A stretch of DNA of 64,000 bases, taken from the NCBI GenBank assembly GCA_911728455.2, contig OU452239.1, positions 5,616,384 to 5,680,383 of the forward strand. Reading direction: 5' to 3'. This DNA comes from Marthasterias glacialis. Its lineage: Eukaryota; Echinodermata; Asteroidea; Forcipulatida; Asteriidae. Under the pieces are notes generated by a model. That model ran no database searches, had not been told where the DNA came from, and saw only the letters and a program-made list of their open reading frames with translations. A program made the translations under genes and the position numbers. Below, piece after piece: positions 43,771 through 54,385 of the stretch (position 1 is the stretch's first letter; each line of letters opens with the position of its first letter).

Positions 43771-45688
43771 CTGCATATACCAATTATGCACTAAATCTTT
43801 TGGGATAAAAGCATTAAAAAGTATATCCCTATATTATAGCTTCCTAGCATGAAAATCACTGCAGTATAAAACACATCATTCACAAATTATACAAAATGTA
43901 CATGTATGACTATAAACACAACTTAAAATTATTGACCTAAGTGGGCAAGAAAATCTGTGGTTTAATATTCCATGGTTATAAACTGTACTTCACAACACAT
44001 TTAAAGATATGAGTAAAAAGTTAAATTTAAGAAAACTGTTACATATGTTTAAAAAAATGGCAAGAAGACTTAACCACACATTGATTGTCAAGATGGTCTA
44101 GTATTGAATTCAGAGGTAGAATCTTGTTTAAACTTTAAATTAATAGAGATCAGTTTGCAGGTGTAAATAAAATTGTGTTTCTGCATGTAAACAGAACATC
44201 CAAAAATATCTCAGAAAAGCTTGAATCTATTGAACAAGAGTTCAAACTACTCCTATATGGTAAATGTCTGTTGTTTAAATGTAATATAAATATGTTATAT
44301 GAGATTGCATGTTTATTTATACAAACAAAAATACTGAAAGAACAAACCACATTAAAATGTCTTTCTCAATCAAACTGCATCTTTGAACCCTGAATGGCAA
44401 AATTATATCTTGATAACTTTGGCTTCTACACATGCAGATGTAACTGCACTCGGCAGTGAATATTGCAGACAGCTACATTTGTAATACGGAATGTTGGTTT
44501 TACAAATACAATGATAATCACACATACTTATCACATTTACGAAAAGATTACATTCGTGTAAGAATCACCTTGAAAGTATCAAGGTATCTCAAATAAAATG
44601 CGATACCATAATTCAATTTCTGGTAAGAGCAGCATGTTCAAGAGTATAACATTATATAAAGAAAATTAGTCAGCAGAGAACAACATTAATTAAATGAAGG
44701 TCTTGCATATAACAAAAAGTAAAAAATAAATATTTTCAAACGAACATTTATCATACATGTCACCGTCGATCACCAACATTGCCCATAGAGGTAAGAATTA
44801 AATATCAAAATTGTGATGATCATGAAAACGGCAAATTTGCCCGAAAGCTGTACCAAATTCATACAGTATTTGCACAATCTTCAGAAAAATGACTTAAAAG
44901 TCATTGTCAGCTTACATGCACTGTGTGTCAAATTTCAATACAAAGAGAGATATTCGTGTACATCGCTTTGGCAGAGTTCCTCATTTTGTTTGTGAAGACT
45001 GAGCACAGCTGGAATAGAAACTAGACCCATTTGGCTTTATGGGCACAATATTAGGCAAAAAAATCCAAGTGCTCGTTTTTGGCAATGGATTGATATTTCA
45101 TTGTTTGAATGTGTGCATGGCAACTGTGGAATCAATCAGAAATATTGGGTAAAGTGACTAGGCGATAGCCGCAAAGAGAAAAACAGTTGTTTGTTTAATT
45201 GCTGCTGTATTTTGTGAAATTTTCTGAACAAAACTATGGAAAATTAGTACTAGTTGGTAGGCCAGGGCCTAGGGCTTAGCACACTGTGTGTTAAAAAATG
45301 AACAAATGTAATTTAAACAAATTTATAGGGATTGGTAAGCACAAGCATGGGATTGACCACATCATAAGTAATACTAACGAACAATGCAAATCTCCTTGTA
45401 CAAGTACTTGAAGCATTCATTTGGTCAAGCAGTGAAATAGCTATGAAATACGCTCATGCTTAAAGGCAGGGTACATCTTTGGAACTTGAAGTGTAAATTA
45501 AGTTTCAGTCCTATGTAGTTTTGGTTCGTGAATGTGCAAGTTTCGTTTAAAAAGATGTTACTATATTTGAGATATCAGAGAAAATAAGCTTATACACACT
45601 TTCAATAACAGGGGAAGTTTTATATTGCCTAGAGTATACAGATCGTGCAAGTGACGACACTTAATTGACAACTAGAAATGTTTATCTA
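43771..45688. other. Stretch without recognisable feature
   Basis: This is AT-rich sequence with only short frames and no motifs, terminal repeats or RNA-like segments that I can support. Confidence 0.55.
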
Positions 45689-45944
45689 CCATTTTGGACG
45701 GCACCCATGCTATGCACGCAATACAAGAAAATTCTCGGCATAAATTTTCACCGCAATAACTTTGACAAATATCGATCCCTGACATCAACCTCTAAATTCC
45801 CTCAGTATATGCCAAAGATATGATTAGACGTAGAAGTACTCATTTGGATTATATTTCAGAGGTAACTTTAGCTACATATGCACTAGGCTATGATATACAA
45901 CAGGGTGCGGCACAGACAAAGGCGATGCTTGCCGTCCAAAATGG
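45689..45944. mobile_element. Possible MITE with 15-bp inverted repeats
   Basis: ccattttggacggca at 45689-45703 and its reverse complement at 45930-45944 enclose 226 bp of non-coding sequence. Target duplication was not identified. Confidence 0.4.
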
Positions 45945-45964
45945 CGGGCGTAGTTACAGCTAAA

Positions 45965-46121
45965 TATGTAACTGCACGAGGTCTATACTGCCTGTAGTGA
46001 TATTGGATTCTTTTTTGCATGGGCACGGTACGCAGAAAGCTTTCGGTTTATAGTCTTCTTCACCTTGGCAAGCGAGTACTGGGTCATTTGGATCGTCAGT
46101 ATGTGTGCTGCAAAATATAAA
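45965..46121 (-). CDS. Possible orphan Cys-rich terminal exon
   Basis: After a good acceptor (ttttatattttgcag) the - strand frame reads THTDDPNDPVLACQGEEDYK, then AFCVPCPCKK and a TAG stop. No donor gene or domain is recognised, so it may be chance. Confidence 0.2.
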
Positions 46122-46669
46122 AGAATTACAACAAAAGGACAATGAAAAATAAGAAACAACGTACTCAAAACGCACAATCGATGTAATGAATTTAATTCAG
46201 TTTTTGAGGAGATTCTTAAATAACATTTCAATAAATGAATAAAGAATGTTGTTTGTGTGGTTGTAGGGCAACTGACCTATCGCTAATGCTGAGTTTACTA
46301 CACGTAAACAACTGCTACTGTATGAAGTGGGTTCTAGTTGAGTATACATTGACAATAACTGGCACAAGTTTTGAAATCAATTAGTGTGTTTAATATTGCA
46401 CTGGGTGATTAATCATTGTGTCCCCGAGCTATCACACATGTACACCTCAATACACATTCTCGTTTGCATGTCTCAAGGTTTCCTAAGGTACTGTGATATA
46501 TGCAATTATACAGTCACTATTTAGGATTGGTATTATGTCGATCACATTGATCACTGTTAGTCCAAGTCCCTAAACTATATTTGTCCCAAACTAGTTTTGT
46601 CTGAAAGTTATGTTTGTTGTAATCAAAGTTGTGCACTGAAGCAGTGGTTGTGACATCAAACATTCAAAA

Positions 46670-47028
46670 GTACGGAAGTTTAAAATGACCTTCCGAGTTG
46701 CCGCGTTTCCGAGTTATTTTATCAGAGAAAGACGGAATACCGTGATATTTCAGACGTGTTCCGAGTCATGGTACCACACAGAAATCCGTCTTTCCCTGCT
46801 ACCGTATCTTGGAAAGACGTCTTTCCCATCCGTATCTCCGAAATTCCCGGAAAGACGTCTTTCAGAAATACGATATCGGGGAAAGCCGGCTTTCCGAGAT
46901 ACGGCATCGGGGAAAGACGGATTTCTGTGTAACTCGGAACGCGTCTGAAATATCACGGTATTCTGTCTTTCTCTTACAAAATAACTCGGAAACGCGGCAA
47001 CTCGGAAGGTCACTTTAAGCTTCCGTAC
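46670..47028. mobile_element. 359-bp foldback element with about 150-165-bp arms
   Basis: The left arm gtacggaagtttaaaatgac... and right arm (reverse complement gtacggaagcttaaagtgac...) agree over about 150-165 bp with few differences. The centre carries extra ggaaagacgtctttcc-type palindromes. TA dinucleotides flank CGGAAG at both ends, which would fit a TA-targeting (Tc1/mariner-like) MITE. Symmetric 87-codon frames on both strands are a by-product of the palindrome. Confidence 0.88.
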
Positions 47029-47213
47029 AAAAGGGTTGTGATAATCATAAATCCGTTAATTAGTTAATCACATGTCCTCATTTGAGGACACTGCGCAGTA
47101 ATGACATGAAACCAACAACAATAATACACTGTACATGTACATACCATTATACCATTATAAATGTGCTGCAATGTTTATTCAACAAACTCAATACTGTTTC
47201 TCTCCACTTTATC

Positions 47214-47850
47214 ACCCTCCCCTCCCCTCCCCTCCCCTCCATCCCCACCCCGGTCTGCTACAATTTGTTTTGCGCTGTTGGTTTAGTAATAATAGGAAAC
47301 AATTTGCATAATTATCCCTAAAATTGAGCAAAAGTGTTTTTTCAAGAAATTTGATTCTGACTCAATCTCCCTCCCCTACCACCCCCACCCTACCCTCCCT
47401 TACCACCCCCACCCTATACCTTCCCCTCTGTTACCTCCCCCACCCTATACGCTTCCCTTCATTACCACCCCCACCCTCCCCTCCGTTTTCACCCCACCCT
47501 AACCCCTCCAATACCACTCCATCCTACCCTCCCTTACCACCTCCACCCTATGGCCCTCCCTCCGTTACCTCCCCCACCCTATATGCTTCTCTCCGTTACC
47601 CCCCCCACCCTATACGCTCCTCTCCGTTACCACCCCCACCCCACCCTCCACTCCGTTACCAACCCACCCTACCCTTCCCTCTGTTACCAAACCACACTAC
47701 CCTCCCTCCAATACCACCCCACACTACCCTCCCCTCCAATACCACACCACCCTCCCCTCCCCTCCATTACCAAACCACACTACCCTCCCCTCCCCTCCGT
47801 TACCACCACCACCCTACCCCCTTCCCCTCCACACCTCCGATCACTGCAAA
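47214..47850. repeat. Polypyrimidine minisatellite inside the piggyBac element
   Basis: The 640 bp is made of variants of ctcccctccgttaccacccc and accctatacgctccc, almost purely C/T on the + strand. The - strand is G-rich with runs of 3-5 G and could form G-quadruplexes or H-DNA. It lies between the transposase stop and the left end; the second copy has only a short poly-C tract there. Confidence 0.92.
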
Positions 47851-48043
47851 TAACTTTGAGCTGTATGTGTGATAATAGCAAGAATAGCACGATTATATGG
47901 CACTTTGTTTGATCATCAAATTAAGTTTTGTCCCTCCCCTTTCTATTTGACATCTTCAATGAATGGTAGCCTATCCTATGATAATGAGTTTTTCAAGAGG
48001 AGTTTTCCAAGTACATGTAGCTGGATGTGATGAACTTAGTGTT

Positions 48044-49813
48044 CTATGCATGGAAATGCTCCATGCACAAGGGGCAGACTGGGACGATGCATTTCCCGCA
48101 TCTGAAGCGCGTTTTTTTCTTGCACATGGAGTCTCTGCAGCGATTCTCTTTGTCAGTTTTTATTGGCCAATGAGTTCCAACATCATGAAAACGCACCTCT
48201 CTCGTTACTGCTGTAGCTGGTGCACGTCTCTTTACTGGTGGTGGTGTCAAGGTGGTCGGACGACCTCTTGTTCGTTTCTCAACGGATCCCATACTTATTA
48301 GCGAATTAGCGATGGATGACTTGAAGTGAAGCAGATCTTCAGCTTTGTTGTCATTTTTCCATTTGTGAATGGTCCAGGCGTTGATCACTGCGACATTCAG
48401 GAAGTGGAAGAAGATGCGAAGATACCATCTCTTGTGTCTAGCAGTGTGGCGGTATAGAGCGATGAGGTGGTCCATCTTGTCAACGCCGCCCATATGTTGG
48501 TTATACACTTTTACTGTATTTGGGCAGTCGACATCCAGCTTCTGTTTTTCGGCTTTTGACCATCGCTTCACTTTTTCAACTGGTTCAGCTCCAGTGAAGG
48601 AGGAGGCCAGATGTACTGCCTTGCTGTCTTGCCATCGGATTATAGTTATGTTGTCGTTTGATGTGGCAAATGACATAGATCCGCGGCCTCTTTTCTTCAA
48701 TTTCTTTTCGTCCTCCAGCTTCTTTCCGCAGCCCATCATCCGATTTCGTCGAATAGTGGCGACACTATGGACTCCGTTGTCCTTCAAATGGAGCATCAGG
48801 GGTATTGTGCAAAACAAGTTGTCAAAATACACCTTGTGTGTCTTGCCATGTAAATCAGCTGTTAGTCGTGCGACAACATCTGGGACTATGCCGAGAATCA
48901 CTGGAGGCCGGTCTCCCCCGGCACCCTGGTAAAATTCAAACTTGTACACATACCCGGAAACACCAGCCAGGACCCATACCTTATACCCCCAAGGATGAGG
49001 TTTTCCTCTGATGTACTGTTTTAATGAGGATCTGCCCTTAAAGGGTATCATCATTTCGTCAACGGAAACCTGCTCTTCTGTATCAACCGCAGCCTTGAAC
49101 GTTTCCTGGAGCGTGTCAAGGAATGGCCGGATTTTCCAAAGGCGGTCGTTACCTTCCTCCGGCTTATCTTCATTATCCACAATATGCAAATATCTGCGTA
49201 TCTCCTCAAAGCGTCGTGAGGACATGGTGTCTGCGATGAGGTTTTGACGCAGCCCTGGCAGACGGGACCAGTACATCCTAATTCGTGCATAACGAATGTA
49301 TGTCATGACGAAATTAATGCCAATAAAACTCTTCAGTTCAGGTAGAGTGAGGTTGAAGTTGTCATTGCCCTGCTTCTGCATTGCATAGACATTGGAGAAA
49401 AAAACAATGTCGTTCAAGAGGGCATTTGGAACAAGATGTTGAAAGATATCGACTGGTTCTTCGCCGTTGATGTTCACCTTGTGCTCTCCTAGGAAAGTTG
49501 GCCAGTCTCCTGCACATGAGTTGTCCTTGCCAACGTGCCAGATTGGGTTCCGATCTTTAGGTGCTGAAGGACGATCCATTGCTGGGGGTGCAGGTATGGC
49601 TACGTCTTCATCTGATGACTCTTCATCAAACTCAGAAGATACGTCTTCATCCAACTCCTCGTTCCTATCTTCATCCGAAATCTGGTCATCTTCGGAATCC
49701 GAAGGAACTTCACCCCCATCAGCAATGATATTCAAAACATCAAGTGGGTTGAATGGCCGAGGCATCCCAAAACTCAAAAACTGCAAGTCCAAACAGAGTG
49801 ATAATTTTGTCAT
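48044..49813 (-). CDS. piggyBac transposase, apparently intact (PGBD-like)
   Basis: A 589-codon uninterrupted frame. I favour Met17 (49765, MPRPFNPLDVLNII), because an acceptor-like ttgcag lies just upstream of it and the first 16 residues look non-coding. An acidic N-terminal region (residues 35-75) precedes the DDE_Tnp_1_7-type core. The catalytic Asp triad fits D252 (VSVDEMMIPFKGR), D331 (VYFDNLFCTIPL) and D445 (HMGGVDKMDHL, with D448). The conserved HKRWYLRIFFHFLNVAVINA helix follows. The C-terminus is a Cys-rich zinc domain (CRDSMCKKK, then FRCGKCIVPVCPLCMEHFH), as in piggyBac. The enzyme cuts and pastes DNA at TTAA sites. No stop, frameshift or missing key residue is seen, so this copy could be recently active. 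Confidence 0.93.
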   Translation of the reverse strand: MTKLSLCLDLQFLSFGMPRPFNPLDVLNIIADGGEVPSDSEDDQISDEDRNEELDEDVSSEFDEESSDEDVAIPAPPAMDRPSAPKDRNPIWHVGKDNSCAGDWPTFLGEHKVNINGEEPVDIFQHLVPNALLNDIVFFSNVYAMQKQGNDNFNLTLPELKSFIGINFVMTYIRYARIRMYWSRLPGLRQNLIADTMSSRRFEEIRRYLHIVDNEDKPEEGNDRLWKIRPFLDTLQETFKAAVDTEEQVSVDEMMIPFKGRSSLKQYIRGKPHPWGYKVWVLAGVSGYVYKFEFYQGAGGDRPPVILGIVPDVVARLTADLHGKTHKVYFDNLFCTIPLMLHLKDNGVHSVATIRRNRMMGCGKKLEDEKKLKKRGRGSMSFATSNDNITIIRWQDSKAVHLASSFTGAEPVEKVKRWSKAEKQKLDVDCPNTVKVYNQHMGGVDKMDHLIALYRHTARHKRWYLRIFFHFLNVAVINAWTIHKWKNDNKAEDLLHFKSSIANSLISMGSVEKRTRGRPTTLTPPPVKRRAPATAVTREVRFHDVGTHWPIKTDKENRCRDSMCKKKTRFRCGKCIVPVCPLCMEHFHA

Positions 49814-50255
49814 TCAAGGGTAAACACAAGAAAGGCAAAAGAATGTAAATTATAATTACAACAAATTATTTTACACATTAACTCAAGTTGTATATAGTAT
49901 TGCAATACACATACAAATATTGCAAAACCATATAGTGAACAAATGCAAACTAGAAAACATCGCCACGAAAATGTAGACAATGCAATGAATACAGAATTGA
50001 CAAGATAATAATGCCCTAGCTCACATGTGTTTCATTCACTTTCTGAAAAAAATAACTTCCAGTGAAACTAAAATGCTTTGAAAGTCTACTACTTTCTCCT
50101 GCCCACCATTTATTTCTCCTATGGTATAATAAACACATTCAATAAACTTGGGTATATGTGAATACACTAAGGGTAAATAATTGTTCCCTTCTTGTAATAA
50201 TGTCATTACTTCTTCTATGGAGTGTGCGGAAAAAAACTACACGCTATTGCACAGT

Positions 50256-50335
50256 GTCCTCATATGAGGACGTGAGGGCGCTGTTCATATAGCACTGTTT
50301 ATTGCAGTTACTGCTCAGTGTCCTCAAATGAAGAC
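50256..50335. promoter_or_regulatory. Internal gtcctcatatgaggac palindromes of piggyBac element
   Basis: Two 16-bp dyads, gtcctcatatgaggac at 50256-50271 and gtcctcaaatgaagac at 50320-50335, repeat the subterminal palindrome found at 47074, 50678 and 56529. They lie upstream of the transposase and may be transposase-binding sites. Confidence 0.6.
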
Positions 50336-50694
50336 GTTTGTGTATTGAAGGAATCCTCAAAAATACGAAATAAAAAGAGACAAATTTGTAAACAGATAGT
50401 TTCTATAGAATATATATTCACTAATGAAAAAATCTTACCTGCTAATCTTTGAAGGAAAGGTGAAAACTGGGTGGTGAAAGTTGAGAATTTCGTAGAGAGT
50501 CGAACAAGCGTGAAGAAGCATTGAAAACAATACACAATGTGCTTGTTCAGGGATGCTATAGCTATAACAAGCCTCTTGAGGGCGATAAATAGATACAAAG
50601 GCCCTCGCTTGAGTAGGTAGTGCAAGAATTACAGTAATATCTTGATTGGATACATTATAGTGAGACAAATAGGAAACGTCCTCAAATGAGGCCA

Positions 50695-50823
50695 TTGCGC
50701 ATGAGAGGGTTAAGTAAAAAAAAAAAAAAAATTCTATGATCTTTAATTCCTACTAAAAACCGAACCCCCCTAAAAAAAAATTTTTTAAGCACGTGGAAAA
50801 AAAATTGCGCATGAGAGGGTTAA
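50695..50823. repeat. Duplicated piggyBac right terminus
   Basis: ttgcgcatgagagggttaa occurs at 50695-50713 and again at 50805-50823. The intervening 91 bp is A/T-rich (poly-A tract, ttttttaagcacgtgg). The outer copy's neighbourhood resembles the terminal region of copy 2 at 56400-56430. This suggests a solo end, a nested insertion or two alternative ends. Confidence 0.8.
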
Positions 50824-51430
50824 AAACTTTCAGGTCTAAATGTGCAGAAAAGATGTTCGCCTCAGATTTACACAGCACTGTGTAAGACACTGTACAGGGC
50901 ACTGTGCAGTGAACGGGTCGCCCCTAGCAACATCCATGTGGGCTCTACCATTGTGCATAAGTGGGGGTGTTAAGCCCCAAGAAGGCACTACACAAAGGAA
51001 ATCAGACAACTCACTTTTACTTTGTATAAACACAAAACAGAATACCAATTTATTGTTATTTCTTTGCCAAAATGGAAGAAAGGCATCATACAAAAGCATA
51101 CACATGAATGGGGAATACAGGTACATCAGTATATTATTAACATTTACTATTAATACAAAATATCAAAAAGTTACTGAAAAGCACACTCAGCTATGTTTAT
51201 TTTAAACTATTACCAAAAAATAACGGAGTTTTCTAACAGCGCACAGTACCTTTCCATGAGTTGTCCTTTGTAGAAGTGTTTTATTTGTAATCAACAGATC
51301 ATGCAAACTGTGCATTTTTCAAAGGTTGACAATTCAAAGTAGCTTAACATTTAAAGTGAACATTACAACTCAACCAGAAAACTGAGTGGGACAAGTGCGC
51401 TTGTTGTGGCCATCTTGCTTGTTGCATAAG

Positions 51431-53632
51431 CTACATCTGACTCCCCACTTTAGGGTTCAAGCGAATTCTATGTTGCTTGTGCATGATCTGTCGAAAACTG
51501 TCCTTTCCAAAATTTGATGACCTAAAATACCACTTTGTAACTAAATCATTTAGTTTTTCAAGACCCTGTTGGCAAAATGCTGTCGGGTTTCCATACAATC
51601 TCATTACTTCGGGAATGTGGTATGCTAAAACATGCATATAAGGTGTTATGTCCTTAGCGAGAAACACATGGCTGTATAGGTCTACCCATGCTTTAGCAGA
51701 CAATTCAAATTTGTCAATGTCATCATTGGCCAAATTGACATTCAGCTGGTCTACCAATGCTTTAAAATTCATCCAGAGGGATTTCATTTGTATGAGCTTA
51801 GGATGATCAGGAATGAGCAAATCTAAATTTATGTTTGACAAGATACGCCTATGCTCTGGGCCAGTGAAGGACCTAGCTTGGATTTTGGAGTCCTTAATTT
51901 CATAACGCCAATCATGTATACCCAACTTCTTGATAAAGTCCTGAAATCGCATCAGATTTGTGCAGTTCTGAAGGTTGACATTAGCAGTGAGACGCACAAT
52001 ATTGTCACAGTTTTGGAGGTAGAAGGTTACTTGATACACAAGCTGATCCATAATTCTTAAGAAAAGATGTAATGTATCAGGTATTACTTTAGCGATCGGT
52101 ATTGATGGAAATATTGGTGATGCATTACAATTGAACCTGGTTTTGCTTGATTTGGGCTTTTTAGAACAAGCCATTATCTCATCTACTGTACAGGCACCTT
52201 TTGAAACATCTGTCATTGACCATTCCTTCGTCATATCACTGCGGTCTAATTTGGGGCACTTGCACCAGAGACAGGAGAACAGTCCTGCAAACCCACCAAT
52301 TCCAGTTACTTGGTTCAAAAATTTTAAGTCGCCACCTAGGAACTTTTCAATTTTGATCTCTCTACCATTTACAACAACATAGTTCAAAGCATTGAACTCC
52401 TGTATTAGAATTTTTAGGGCTTTATGAATATCTTTTCCTGTCTCTGGACACTGTACAATAGCTAAGAGATAGTTGCCTCGCTCTGATGCACATGTCTTTT
52501 CATCAACAATTGTATAACTCACATTAATCATGTGCTTTTTCACCCCTGCTCTAGTTCCATCTCCAGAAAATTTTATTCGAACCTTGTCATTCTGTATCAA
52601 ATTTGCCTTAGATGGATTACTTAAAGTCTGAATGAGATGAGCTTGTATTGATTTGTACACACCGTTATACTCTCCATCCAACGTGAAAATTTCACAACTC
52701 TCATTCAATGCATGTCTCCTTTTGTACACATTGCATGCTCTGGGTAAGCGTTTCTGAATCTGTGCAAGCTCGTGATAAGCGTGGTCTGTAATATTGAAAC
52801 AATCGGTGATAAAGATCAATTCATCAAGCTCATCCTCAGTTACCATTGTCGCTGTTTTGTCAAAACTATTATCTTCATTTAAACTGACCGTTACCATTTC
52901 GCCATCTTGGTCTTTAAATTCAAACGTGTATGGTTTCACACCAAGACAATTCAAATCTCTCAGAATTTCTTTGGCAGTTTTGACCTTCTGGCGTTTTTGA
53001 CGATATTTTTGACTACTACTGTACTCTAATTTCCCTTTTGTTTTCCCACGTTGTCCGCGCCGTCTTTTTGAAGGATTTGATAGCCTATCCACCCGTCTTT
53101 CTAGCTTTTTTTTCTCTAATTTACTTTTTTCCAATTCGTTACTCACACTACCTAAATCACTCTCCAGCTTTCGTTTTTTCGTCTTTTCTTTTTCAAGAGA
53201 TGTTTCCAAATTTCTTTTTGGTTGGCTTCCAGTTTTGTGTTGGAGCTTAATTGTATACAAAGATTGTTTCCATTTCTCACTTAACTTTTTTCTTTGGTTT
53301 CCACCTGTTTTGCAAGTCCATGCATTCCACATCCGGCCTAATTTACTCTTTAGTGACTTGAGTGCCGACAGCGTCATGTAGATTTTGTCAACTGGCACAT
53401 GACAGTGTTCCAGAACTTGATAGAATATTGTACGAACACTTTCCTCAGACAAATAGCCATTAACATTTTGGAGCAACTTCAGTAAAACAATCTCTGTCAC
53501 TTCGACATCAACAATGTATCGGTAGTCTGATACATCATCTGGATTTGCATGGACTGGCAAAACAAGAGCAAGACTTGCTATGGAAAAAATTATAAAGTAC
53601 ATAATTTTTCCCATTTTGATGACTAAATTCAA
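51431..53632 (-). CDS. Uncharacterised transposase-like protein (SGDGT, GGDxKFL, CxxCxC)
   Basis: An uninterrupted 733-codon frame. The first 29 residues (MGKIMYFIIFSIASLALVLP core) look like a signal peptide; this is odd for such a protein and may be intron or leader sequence read through. Next come an N-terminal helical region (about 40-130), a basic Lys/Arg/Glu coiled coil (about 140-200) and a core with IKFSGDGTRAG (Asp358), FLGGDLKFLNQVTGIGG (Asp435), LFSCLWCKCP (Cys454/457/459) and PDTLHLFLRIMD. A C-terminal YGNPTAFCQQGLEKLNDLVT segment follows. Proteins with this motif order recur in sponge and cnidarian-type genomes without an assigned name, to my recollection. A metal-dependent RNase-H-like nuclease is possible but not shown. 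The stop of the companion ORF lies about 60 bp upstream. Confidence 0.6.
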   Translation of the reverse strand: MNLVIKMGKIMYFIIFSIASLALVLPVHANPDDVSDYRYIVDVEVTEIVLLKLLQNVNGYLSEESVRTIFYQVLEHCHVPVDKIYMTLSALKSLKSKLGRMWNAWTCKTGGNQRKKLSEKWKQSLYTIKLQHKTGSQPKRNLETSLEKEKTKKRKLESDLGSVSNELEKSKLEKKKLERRVDRLSNPSKRRRGQRGKTKGKLEYSSSQKYRQKRQKVKTAKEILRDLNCLGVKPYTFEFKDQDGEMVTVSLNEDNSFDKTATMVTEDELDELIFITDCFNITDHAYHELAQIQKRLPRACNVYKRRHALNESCEIFTLDGEYNGVYKSIQAHLIQTLSNPSKANLIQNDKVRIKFSGDGTRAGVKKHMINVSYTIVDEKTCASERGNYLLAIVQCPETGKDIHKALKILIQEFNALNYVVVNGREIKIEKFLGGDLKFLNQVTGIGGFAGLFSCLWCKCPKLDRSDMTKEWSMTDVSKGACTVDEIMACSKKPKSSKTRFNCNASPIFPSIPIAKVIPDTLHLFLRIMDQLVYQVTFYLQNCDNIVRLTANVNLQNCTNLMRFQDFIKKLGIHDWRYEIKDSKIQARSFTGPEHRRILSNINLDLLIPDHPKLIQMKSLWMNFKALVDQLNVNLANDDIDKFELSAKAWVDLYSHVFLAKDITPYMHVLAYHIPEVMRLYGNPTAFCQQGLEKLNDLVTKWYFRSSNFGKDSFRQIMHKQHRIRLNPKVGSQM

Positions 53633-53692
53633 AATTCAAACAGAACAATGAAGGTCCAAATGCTCAAGTTTACATTGCACAGTACATGAACA

Positions 53693-54385
53693 TCAAACAT
53701 CTTGGAACATTTGTCTAAAGTCATACTTGTTCCCAAGACCGCGTAAAAATTTCAAGTGAAAAAGAAAACCTCTATGCTTGAAAATACGAACACCTTCACC
53801 AGTAAATTCTTCCAAAGGCTTTCTCTCTTTCATCCAAAATGAAATGGTCCCTGGTGTAGTATAGGCAAAATCACCTTTCTCGTTTATGATTCGATAGTGC
53901 CAGTTCTGTCCAAGGAAGGTGATCCAACTGTCTACCGATTCAAGTCGACGACTAGAGGGTCCGGAAGTTTCTTCACCAAACAGTGCAAAGTACAAATCTC
54001 TTTGAACTGGAATAGCTATGTTCACAACACTATCAACTTTCCGTTGTCCATGAAGGGATTCCTTAATAGTGATGCCAAGCTGTTCCAGGAAGAGTTCTTT
54101 GAGTTCTTCTGTGAATGAAACATAAGCTCTTAGTATGTCGATAACATCCGATGCCAAACGCCACTCGTCATAAGTTGGAGAAGTCCATTCCTCTTCCGTA
54201 TAATGAACCTTCAAGTAGAGATTCTTCTCAATGTACTTGGATTCTACAACTTCCAATTCATAAAGCTTAGAAGTTGACCATGTCTCGTTTTTTTGCCGTG
54301 ATGACGCTGGTAGTTGTGGACCACTATGAAGTAGCTTATAGTCTACGTGTTTGCCTGGGCGTCTGCTTTCACGGTTTTCTGCCAT
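53693..54385 (-). CDS. Small companion ORF of unknown function
   Basis: From Met at 54385 (MAENRESRRPGKHVDYKLLH) a 230-codon frame runs to 53693. An acceptor-like tttttatag lies 6 bases before the Met codon, so an upstream non-coding exon is likely. Residues 40-70 (KLYELEVVESKYIEKNLYLK, then EEEW) have the rhythm of a small beta-barrel such as a chromo or Tudor fold, but this is weak. The rest is unrecognised. It sits on the same strand only about 60-80 bp upstream of the 733-codon ORF, so the two probably belong to one mobile unit or are exons of one transcript. Confidence 0.45.
   Translation of the reverse strand: MAENRESRRPGKHVDYKLLHSGPQLPASSRQKNETWSTSKLYELEVVESKYIEKNLYLKVHYTEEEWTSPTYDEWRLASDVIDILRAYVSFTEELKELFLEQLGITIKESLHGQRKVDSVVNIAIPVQRDLYFALFGEETSGPSSRRLESVDSWITFLGQNWHYRIINEKGDFAYTTPGTISFWMKERKPLEEFTGEGVRIFKHRGFLFHLKFLRGLGNKYDFRQMFQDV

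Larger units (their letters stand above)
47056..50713 (-). mobile_element. piggyBac-type transposon, about 3.7 kb
   Basis: The element contains a complete transposase gene. The right end has TTAA (50710-50713) next to ccctctcatgcgcaat read inward, preceded by a gtcctcaaatgaggcc palindrome. The left side keeps the internal gtcctcatttgaggac palindrome (47074-47089) next to ttaattagttaa. The true left terminal repeat, visible in the second copy at 56400, is not found here, where the 46670-47028 foldback abuts. The left boundary is therefore uncertain. piggyBac elements use TTAA targets. Confidence 0.8.

Noticed and set aside
45960..46231. Membrane-spanning small protein on - strand
   Set aside because: The hydrophobic part overlaps the presumed intron and polypyrimidine tract before a splice acceptor.
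46685..47013. Two similar 87-codon ORFs on opposite strands
   Set aside because: They are mirror products of the 359-bp palindrome and have no domain.
47324..47912. Pro/Ser/Leu-rich ORFs of 120-182 codons
   Set aside because: They are translations of the polypyrimidine minisatellite.
48369..49823. Long + strand ORFs opposite the piggyBac transposase
   Set aside because: They are antisense shadows; the - strand frame has the catalytic residues and zinc cysteines.
53545..53632. Secreted protein based on the signal-like N-terminus
   Set aside because: The remainder is a basic, coiled-coil, nuclease-like chain. The hydrophobic leader may be intron or chance upstream sequence.
51431..54385. Bacterial-style operon or bacterial contamination
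   Set aside because: Splice-like sites, AT-rich intergenic sequence and surrounding eukaryotic transposons argue against it.
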